Of a stretch of 11,188 bases of DNA, positions 6,077-11,188 are shown piece after piece. Positions within the stretch are counted from its first letter, which is position 1; every line of letters starts with the position of its first letter. The translations under genes were made by a program, and so were the position numbers. Origin of the DNA: Chloroflexota bacterium (GTDB taxonomy: Bacteria > Chloroflexota > Chloroflexia > Thermomicrobiales > UBA6265); NCBI GenBank assembly GCA_023389575.1, contig JAEWEG010000034.1, positions 1-11,188 on the forward strand. Direction: 5' to 3'. Below the pieces are notes generated by a model, which saw only the letters and a list, made by a program, of their open reading frames with translations, had not been told where the DNA came from and did not search any database.

Positions 6077-7120
6077 TTGGACGAACCACGCCCGGATAAT
6101 CACAACGAGCCCACCGAACCTGAACGAGACCGGCGCTGGTGGGACATCCGCGGCCTCGACCGCGCGCAACTCATGCGCCGCGACGTCGCGATTCGCGTTG
6201 CCATCGCGCTCGTCCTCATCGTCATCTCGCTGTTCACGAACAGGTCGTTCCTGCTCTGGGGACTCTTCGCGGTCCTCGCGGTGCTGGTGGTGCCCTACGG
6301 GCGGGCCCGGTCGCTGCTGGGCGCCTTCGTGCCCTACGCGGTCGTCTGGTTCGGCTTCACCTTCCTCCGCTCCCTCGCGGACGAAACGCGGTGGGCCCGC
6401 ATCGTCAACACCCGCGTCGCCGAACTCGAGCGCTGGCTCTTCAACGGCGAGCTACCGACCATTCGGCTCCAGGCTGACTGGTACGACGTTGGCGTGATCC
6501 ACCTTCACGACTACTACTTCACGTTCATTCACTGGTCGTACTTCATCATTCCCCACGCGGTGGCGGTCTACCTGTGGTGGAAGCATCCGAACCTTTTTCG
6601 CCAGTACCTGATTGGGCTAACCGTATTGCTGGCGCTGGGGCTGGGCCTCTACTTCGGTGTGCCAACCAATCCGCCATGGATGGCCCCGGAATCGATTAAC
6701 AGCCCTGGCGCGCCCACGGTGATCAGGATCATGGAACCGATCGGGAAACAGCTCGGCGGCGGGCTCTACCAGGCCGGCTACAACGTCGTCGGCGAGTCGA
6801 ATCCGATCGCCGCCATGCCATCGATCCACTTCGCGGTGACGTTCCTCCTGTGCTGGGTCGCCCTGGAGTTCGGCCGGGCCTGGTTCATCGCGTCGCTGGT
6901 CTACGCCATATCAATGGGCCTGGCGCTGATCTACATGGGCGAGCACTACGTCGTGGACATCCTCGCCGGGGGGCTGGTCACCTCGATCGGCTGGCTCGTG
7001 GCCGGCTGGTGGATCAGGAGCGGCCGGAGCCTGATCCCCGCCTGGCGCAGCGGTGGGGCGGTGGAAACGGTGGAGGAATGGCCCACGCGCTCGAAGCAGA
7101 GTCAGCCCGCCGTCGAGTGA
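6077..7120 (+). CDS. PAP2 superfamily membrane protein, AUR1/inositolphosphotransferase-like
   Basis: A 347-residue polytopic membrane protein. Hydrophobic segments lie near 38-53, 57-73, 80-96, 148-167, 176-194, 250-263, 268-286 and 295-313. The PAP2_3-type motifs are visible: VPTNPPWMAP at 195-204, MPSIHFA at 247-253, and GEHYVVDILAG at 288-298, giving His251, His290 and Asp294 as the likely catalytic set. The usual first motif KxxxxxxRP and the SR of motif three of bacterial PAP2 phosphatases are absent. This fits the AUR1-like branch, which transfers or hydrolyses phospho-headgroups on lipids at the outer membrane face. The start is taken as TTG at 6077, since the next in-frame ATG would remove the first 32 residues; AGGA lies about 12 nt upstream. 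It is the last gene of the prfB unit, and its 3' end overlaps the opposing gene by 19 nt. Lipid substrate unknown. Confidence 0.82.
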   Translation: MDEPRPDNHNEPTEPERDRRWWDIRGLDRAQLMRRDVAIRVAIALVLIVISLFTNRSFLLWGLFAVLAVLVVPYGRARSLLGAFVPYAVVWFGFTFLRSLADETRWARIVNTRVAELERWLFNGELPTIRLQADWYDVGVIHLHDYYFTFIHWSYFIIPHAVAVYLWWKHPNLFRQYLIGLTVLLALGLGLYFGVPTNPPWMAPESINSPGAPTVIRIMEPIGKQLGGGLYQAGYNVVGESNPIAAMPSIHFAVTFLLCWVALEFGRAWFIASLVYAISMGLALIYMGEHYVVDILAGGLVTSIGWLVAGWWIRSGRSLIPAWRSGGAVETVEEWPTRSKQSQPAVE

Positions 7121-7881
7121 CGCTTCATCCACTTGGCGAACACCGGGTTCAGGCGGTCGTAATACGGGACAAGTTCGGGGAGATCGAGCACCAGTCGGGT
7201 CTGGACCGCTTCCGAGATTTCCCGGGACAACGCTGGCGACTCCATGATGTCCTTCGAGAACCAGGCGTCCAGGATGCGCTTCCACACGGCGCTGAACCGC
7301 ATGATCGTGCCCTGCATCTGGAGCCGATGCATGCCCTGGATATGGGCGGGGGGCCAGTCTCCCAGTCGCGCGGGCGGCCAATCCTCCGGGTCGAAGCCAG
7401 GAAACTCGCCGACGCCTCTCGCCTCGGCGGTCGCATGGTCGAGCACCACCACCCGGGGCGGCGCGAACAAGCCCCTCCGCCCGGCATCCAGCGCGATTAC
7501 CGGCATCGCCACCGAGATGGAGTTGGAGTAGTTCGCCGATGGCACCGGGAACCGCGCCAGCGTCCCTGGATGGTGAGGAGGGTTGGCCTCGGAAAAGGCG
7601 AACGCTTTCTCCATGACTTCATCGAGATACCCCGTCGTGCCGTCGCCCTCGGGCGCCTCGTCCCCGAAGATCCCTTCCTCGCGCACGGCGACGAAGCTAA
7701 TCCGCGCCGTCTCGCCCGACTCACGCCGAATATCGACCTGCTCGATATCCCGGCCATCGTCATCGTTGTCGAACGACTGCGCGACCACCTCCCATTTCGC
7801 GGGATCGCCGAACCGCGCCAGCATGTATGCGTACTGTTCCTCCGCGCTCTCGACTCGAATTGGAAAGCCTGCCTCAGGCAT
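7102..7881 (-). CDS. Conserved-looking hypothetical protein (259 aa)
   Basis: I do not recognise this protein. It is 259 residues, soluble, with no signal peptide or membrane segment, and rich in Asp/Glu in the first 100 residues (an FDNDDDGRD stretch near 37-45). Its C-terminal half is more hydrophobic and tryptophan-rich: two DWPPA-like repeats separated by about ten residues (EDWPPARLGDWPPAHIQGMH near 166-185), then VWKRILDAWF. It ends in a basic WMKRHSTAG tail. The ATG at 7881 overlaps the 3' end of the upstream membrane protein gene by 8 nt, indicating translational coupling and a shared role. Its stop lies inside the 3' end of the PAP2 gene on the other strand. Codon use matches the neighbours (G/C-ending), which supports it being real and native. 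Confidence 0.75.
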   Translation of the reverse strand: MPEAGFPIRVESAEEQYAYMLARFGDPAKWEVVAQSFDNDDDGRDIEQVDIRRESGETARISFVAVREEGIFGDEAPEGDGTTGYLDEVMEKAFAFSEANPPHHPGTLARFPVPSANYSNSISVAMPVIALDAGRRGLFAPPRVVVLDHATAEARGVGEFPGFDPEDWPPARLGDWPPAHIQGMHRLQMQGTIMRFSAVWKRILDAWFSKDIMESPALSREISEAVQTRLVLDLPELVPYYDRLNPVFAKWMKRHSTAG

Positions 7882-8455
7882 CCGCGTTCATCCCTTCCTG
7901 AAGCGATCGGTTCTGGTCCGAAAGCGCGTCCAGCACGTCCAGTTGCCGCCGGAACACCTCCGCCGTGGGAATGTCCTTGCGGGTCCCCATCGGCACGGTA
8001 AAGCGAACGTATCCACCCTCTGGAGAGTACTCGAGCTGAAGCCAGTCGGCGTGCACACCCAGGTCCGCCGGCAGGCTTTCACTCTGGAGCAGCGTCAACG
8101 CCCCCTGCATTGGTGATCCTTCCGGCCGGAACTCGACATCCCCCTTCTTCGGATAGGAGACATAGAGCCACTTCTCCCCGCCGGCCGCGTCGATCAGCTC
8201 CGTCTGGAACACACGCACCGGGCCACCCTCGGCGTTCGCCATGCGGCCAAACGCCAGCTTTCCGTTGTAGCGGCCAGTCACCTCGGCTTCCTCGACGCTG
8301 AGGTCTCCATTCAGCACCTCCGCCAGCGGCGTCAGCGCCTCCTGGAGATCGGCCTTCGCCTTGCGCGTGAAGTACATCGCCATGTACCCGGTCGCCATCA
8401 GCGCGATGAAGATCACCCCGCACATTACCAGTGTTATCGCCACGTATGGATTCAC
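7874..8455 (-). CDS. Single-pass membrane protein of unknown function
   Basis: A 193-residue protein starting at GTG 8455-8453, with GGAG (8469-8466 on the minus strand) 10 nt upstream. Longer in-frame starts exist but would add an Arg-rich, non-conserved-looking leader. Residues about 5-28 (VAITLVMCGVIFIALMATGY and on) form one transmembrane helix, followed by basic RKAK, so the rest is probably cytoplasmic. A helical stretch follows (ADLQEALTPLAEVLNG), then a beta-rich domain with GRYNGKLAFGRMAN, EKWLYVSYPKKGDVEF and GGYVRFTVPMG, and a last helical region (VFRRQLDVLDALSDQNRSLQEG) that could form a coiled coil. No catalytic motif was seen. It is the first gene of a two-gene operon, overlapping the next gene by 8 nt, and it is divergent from the MFS gene. 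Confidence 0.75.
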   Translation of the reverse strand: MNPYVAITLVMCGVIFIALMATGYMAMYFTRKAKADLQEALTPLAEVLNGDLSVEEAEVTGRYNGKLAFGRMANAEGGPVRVFQTELIDAAGGEKWLYVSYPKKGDVEFRPEGSPMQGALTLLQSESLPADLGVHADWLQLEYSPEGGYVRFTVPMGTRKDIPTAEVFRRQLDVLDALSDQNRSLQEGMNADA

Positions 8456-8602
8456 GAAAGTCCCACTCCGGAGCCTGTCTCCGCGTTCTTGGCGCGAAAC
8501 GTCGCACGGCGTTCGCCGCGCCCATCGGCCCAAGTATCCACCGAAACGGCACTCCGGCGCTGGACGCCTGGCGAGGGGGTGCGCGAGTCTCCTGCCCGCC
8601 GG

Positions 8603-8608
8603 TACAAT
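8603..8608 (+). promoter_or_regulatory. Candidate -10 box in the region upstream of the MFS gene
   Basis: TACAAT, five of six consensus bases, in the 287-bp divergent region 8456-8742, about 135 bp before the MFS ATG. No clear -35 partner was found. The same region holds GATACT on the minus strand (8538-8533), a weaker candidate for the divergent operon. Apart from these, I see no other gene, RNA or repeat in this region. Confidence 0.25.
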
Positions 8609-8742
8609 CACATCGCGCCAACCGGGATTCCGCACGTGCATTGGCGATTGCTGGAGGGAGCCGTCGGGCACGCGCCAGGCTGCTCCATCGTTTCGTCATC
8701 CGCCGGCCGGGCACCAGCCTCCGGCGCCCGCTGGGGTTATGC

Positions 8743-9954
8743 ATGCGCTGGCAATGGCACTTCGGACTCGGTCGTGAACTCGGCTACGCCTTTTGGGCAC
8801 TCACCTTCTTCGAGGCGGTACTCGGCGCCTACGCCACGATCTGGCCAATCTGGATCGAGCGGCTCGGCGCCCCGATCAGTCTCGTCGGGGTCGTCCTCGC
8901 CTCGGCCGGCATCTTCCGTCCCATCGTGCTCGGCTTCGGCGGTCCGCTTGTGGATCGGCTCGATACCCGGAATGTATTGATCGTCAGCCGCGTGCTGAGC
9001 CTGTCGGGCCTGATCGTCGCCGCGTTCGCTGGCACCTGGGAAATCCTGTTCCTCACCGTCTTCCTGAACGCCATCGGCGAACTGGCCTTCCCCACCCTCC
9101 ACGCCTTCGTCGCCGACCACGCGGGCGACGATCCAGTGCACGCCTTCAACATGACCATCACCATCGGACCCGCCGCTGGCCTCATCGTGACGCCCTTCGT
9201 CTCCGGGCTGGTCATCGCCGTTGCCGGCATGCAGGGAGCCTTTATCCTGTCCGCCGTGCTCACGCTCTGCGCGATCGGGTTTCTCTCCCGGATGGACTTT
9301 GGCGCCCGCAAGGCCGCCCATTCCGCCGAGGACGTGACGTACAAGTCCACCTTGCGAGACGCCGGGGTCCGCTCGGCGATCATCCTGCATGGCTGCACCA
9401 TCGGCGCGCTCGGAATCGGCGTCGCGCTGGTCCCGAACTTTCTGGAAGACGTTCATGGGCTCTCGCCCTCCCTAATCGCGATCCTCAGCGCGGGGGCCGC
9501 CGTCGGCACCGTCTCGTTCGGCATCATCAGCTCACGTGTGGGGCCGCTGAAGAACTCCCCCATCCTCGCGGCGGCCATCGCGACGTCGCTCGTCTCGGTG
9601 GGATTGCTAATCTTCGCGACCCAGAGCGCCCTGCCGCTGCTCTCGTTAGCCTACTTTCTCCGCGGCGGTATGTTCTCGGCCTGGGCGCTGTTCCTCGCCG
9701 CGATGGGCAAGGTGGCGCCCGCCCACCTGCGGTCCAGGGGCTTCTCCATCATGGAAATCGTGGGAGGTAGCGCCATGTCGCTGGGCCCGGTGATAGCCGC
9801 CCAACTCTGGCGCATCGACCCCAGGTCGCCGCTGATCGTGTCGGCGACACTGGCCGCCGCGATGGTCGCGATCCTCGTCATCATTCTCCGCCGCGAAGCA
9901 ATCTCAACCGATCCCGCGACACCGGACGTCGAGACCATCGCCGCGGACACCTGA
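8743..9954 (+). CDS. Major facilitator superfamily (MFS) transporter
   Basis: A 403-residue integral membrane protein with about twelve hydrophobic segments arranged as two sets of six, separated by a polar loop near 180-205 (MDFGARKAAHSAEDVTYKST), the usual MFS layout and length. The conserved loop 2-3 motif A is recognisable as GGPLVDRLDTRN at about 66-77 (GxLxDRxxxR consensus). The ATG at 8743 begins just ahead of the first helix (LGYAFWALTFFEAVLGAY); a GGGG lies about eight nt upstream, a modest ribosome binding site. The frame is open further upstream, but nothing there looks like transporter sequence and no better start was found. Such proteins are proton-coupled exporters or importers of small solutes or drugs; sequence alone does not tell the substrate. 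It ends 89 bp before gcvPB on the same strand, with no evident functional link. Confidence 0.88.
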   Translation: MRWQWHFGLGRELGYAFWALTFFEAVLGAYATIWPIWIERLGAPISLVGVVLASAGIFRPIVLGFGGPLVDRLDTRNVLIVSRVLSLSGLIVAAFAGTWEILFLTVFLNAIGELAFPTLHAFVADHAGDDPVHAFNMTITIGPAAGLIVTPFVSGLVIAVAGMQGAFILSAVLTLCAIGFLSRMDFGARKAAHSAEDVTYKSTLRDAGVRSAIILHGCTIGALGIGVALVPNFLEDVHGLSPSLIAILSAGAAVGTVSFGIISSRVGPLKNSPILAAAIATSLVSVGLLIFATQSALPLLSLAYFLRGGMFSAWALFLAAMGKVAPAHLRSRGFSIMEIVGGSAMSLGPVIAAQLWRIDPRSPLIVSATLAAAMVAILVIILRREAISTDPATPDVETIAADT

Positions 9955-9964
9955 TCGTGCTACC

Positions 9965-9977
9965 ATCCACGGTGGAT
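9965..9977. repeat. 13-bp palindrome between the MFS gene and gcvPB
   Basis: ATCCAC G GTGGAT: perfect six-base arms around one central base, ten bases after the MFS stop and 67 bp before the gcvPB ATG. It could be a small operator controlling gcvPB, or chance. No T-run follows, so it is not a terminator. The 89-bp gap is too short and lacks recognisable motifs for a glycine riboswitch. Confidence 0.3.
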
Positions 9978-10043
9978 CGAGGCGGATTCCTTCGCCCGAC
10001 CTCCCCGGAAACATCCAGAATTCATCGATGGAGAGCGCGTTCC

Positions 10044-11188
10044 ATGGCTGTCGAGCCACTGATCTTCGAGTTGAGCAAGCCTGGGCGCCGGGCCGTCCGG
10101 TTCCCCGCGTCCGATGTCCCAGAGTCGCCCCTTCCCCCGGAACTCGCCCGCGAGAGCCTCAACTGGCCCGAGGTCAGCGAGATCGACGTGATCCGTCACT
10201 TCACCCGCCTGAGCCAGAAGAATCACGCCATCGACATCAACTTCTATCCGCTCGGGTCGTGCACCATGAAGTACAACCCGAAGATCAACGAGGCGGTCGC
10301 CCGCTACCCCGGCTTCGCCCGGCTGCATCCCTATCAGCCGGACAGCACCGCCCAGGGCGCGCTCGAGCTGATGCACGAGCTCCAGGACATGCTGGCCGAG
10401 ATCTCCGGCTTCCACTCCGTGACCCTGCAACCCGCAGCCGGCGCCCACGGCGAGCTCACCGGCTGCCTCATCATCAAGGCCTACCACGAGAGCCGGGGCG
10501 ACACGAAGCGGACGCGCATGCTGATTCCAGACTCCGCGCACGGTACCAATCCGGCCACCGCGCGCATGGCCGGCTTCGAGGTCGTGACCGTTCCTTCCGA
10601 CTCGCGGGGCAACACCGACTTCGAGAAACTTCGTGAGATGGTTGGCCCCGAAACCGCCGGGCTGATGATCACGAACCCCAACACCCTCGGCCTCTGGGAT
10701 GAGCACATCCACGAGATCGTCGAGGTCGTCCACGAGGCCGGTGGACTGGTCTACAACGACGGCGCCAATTTCAACGCCATTCTCGGCATCGCCCGCCCCG
10801 GCGACCTCGATATCGACATCATGCACTACAACCTCCACAAGACGTTCTCCACCCCGCACGGCGGTGGTGGCCCGGGCTCCGGTCCCGTTGGCGTCACGGA
10901 GGAACTCGCCAACTTCCTGCCAGGCCCTCGCGTGCGCAAGATCGACGGCGAGGATCGGTACGAATGGTTCGAGCCGGCCAACAGTATCGGCCAGCTCCAC
11001 TCGTTCCACGGCAACTTCGGCATGCACGTCCGGGCCTACTGCTATATCCGCATGCACGGCGCCGAAGGGCTCCGCATGATCTCCGAGGACGCGGTGCTCG
11101 CCGCCAACTACCTCCGGGTCAAGCTCCAGGACCGCTTCGAACTGGCCTACGAGCGAACCTGCATGCACGAGTTCGTGCTTTCCGGTTC
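10044..11188 (+). CDS. gcvPB: Glycine dehydrogenase (decarboxylating) subunit 2, P-protein beta (3' end beyond window)
   Basis: The first 381 residues of the PLP-carrying subunit of the two-subunit P-protein; full length is usually about 480-500. With GcvPA it decarboxylates glycine and passes the aminomethyl group to lipoylated GcvH in the cytoplasmic glycine cleavage system. Recognisable blocks: PLIFELSKPGRRAVRFP (5-21), NFYPLGSCTMKYNPK (66-80), LQPAAGAHGELTG (128-140), DSAHGTNPATA (163-173), ITNPNTLGLW (209-218), YNDGANFNA (237-245) and NLHKTFSTPHGGGGPGSGPVG, where Lys266 is the PLP Schiff-base lysine. The start ATG at 10044 gives the standard N-terminus; GGAG lies about 10 nt upstream. 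The gene most often follows gcvT, gcvH and gcvPA; here an MFS transporter precedes it, so gcvPA must be elsewhere or downstream. The opposite strand is open across this gene, but that is a codon-bias shadow. Confidence 0.95.
   Translation, partial: MAVEPLIFELSKPGRRAVRFPASDVPESPLPPELARESLNWPEVSEIDVIRHFTRLSQKNHAIDINFYPLGSCTMKYNPKINEAVARYPGFARLHPYQPDSTAQGALELMHELQDMLAEISGFHSVTLQPAAGAHGELTGCLIIKAYHESRGDTKRTRMLIPDSAHGTNPATARMAGFEVVTVPSDSRGNTDFEKLREMVGPETAGLMITNPNTLGLWDEHIHEIVEVVHEAGGLVYNDGANFNAILGIARPGDLDIDIMHYNLHKTFSTPHGGGGPGSGPVGVTEELANFLPGPRVRKIDGEDRYEWFEPANSIGQLHSFHGNFGMHVRAYCYIRMHGAEGLRMISEDAVLAANYLRVKLQDRFELAYERTCMHEFVLSG

Noticed and set aside
6850..8001. Plus-strand open frame of 383 codons
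   Set aside because: It overlaps the PAP2 gene and runs opposite the unknown minus-strand pair; composition is Arg/His/Pro-rich without motifs. It does reduce certainty for the minus-strand pair slightly, but that pair has coupled starts and a clean transmembrane helix.
9534..9539. CACGTG-like cores (also near 5521 and 8636) as parS sites for ParB
   Set aside because: Only the six central bases match; the flanking TGTTT/AAACA arms are absent and two of the sites lie in coding sequence.
9955..10043. Glycine riboswitch upstream of gcvPB
   Set aside because: The gap is only 89 bp and I cannot see the conserved glycine aptamer segments; only a short palindrome is present.
9960..11168. Open frame of 402 codons on the minus strand opposite gcvPB
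   Set aside because: The plus strand encodes unmistakable GcvPB blocks, including the PLP lysine; the minus frame is a by-product of G/C-biased codons and has no recognisable motif.

Overview
The window is a GC-rich bacterial chromosome segment carrying ten protein genes on both strands, with short intergenic gaps and no mobile elements, CRISPR arrays or recognisable tRNA/rRNA genes. The strong G/C third-position bias, the CphA-like Mur ligase, the secreted MA-type metallopeptidase, the AUR1-like PAP2 protein and the split glycine decarboxylase subunit (GcvPB) together suggest a member of the Chloroflexota, perhaps Thermomicrobia/Sphaerobacter-like. That placement is an inference from protein flavour, not a computed one.

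Left part, minus strand (1-1916): a CPBP intramembrane protease (966-1916) followed 72 bp downstream by a Mur ligase resembling cyanophycin synthetase (1-893, cut by the window edge). The Mur ligase carries the cyanophycin synthetase N-terminal domain joined directly to the Mur ligase core, with no ATP-grasp domain between them. A 240-bp divergent promoter region separates this pair from the plus-strand block.

Centre, plus strand (2157-7120): parB; prfB (release factor 2) with a textbook programmed +1 frameshift; a secreted zinc metallopeptidase whose start codon overlaps the prfB stop; a thioredoxin-like [2Fe-2S] ferredoxin with unusual cysteine spacing; and a PAP2/AUR1-like membrane protein that probably starts at TTG. 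Spacings of -1, 26 and 61 bp suggest that prfB to the PAP2 gene form one transcription unit, with parB 134 bp upstream and a candidate sigma70-type promoter for prfB in that gap.

Right part: a two-gene minus-strand operon of unrecognised function (7102-8455; a membrane-anchored protein and a soluble protein overlapping by 8 nt) converges on the PAP2 gene with a 19-nt 3' overlap. A 287-bp divergent region leads into an MFS transporter (8743-9954), followed by the 5' part of gcvPB (10044 to the window end), the PLP-bearing half of the glycine cleavage P-protein. Most of the content is housekeeping (chromosome partitioning, translation termination, glycine catabolism). The less ordinary items are the domain-skipping Mur ligase, the atypical ferredoxin and the unidentified gene pair. 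I found no convincing new multi-gene system.
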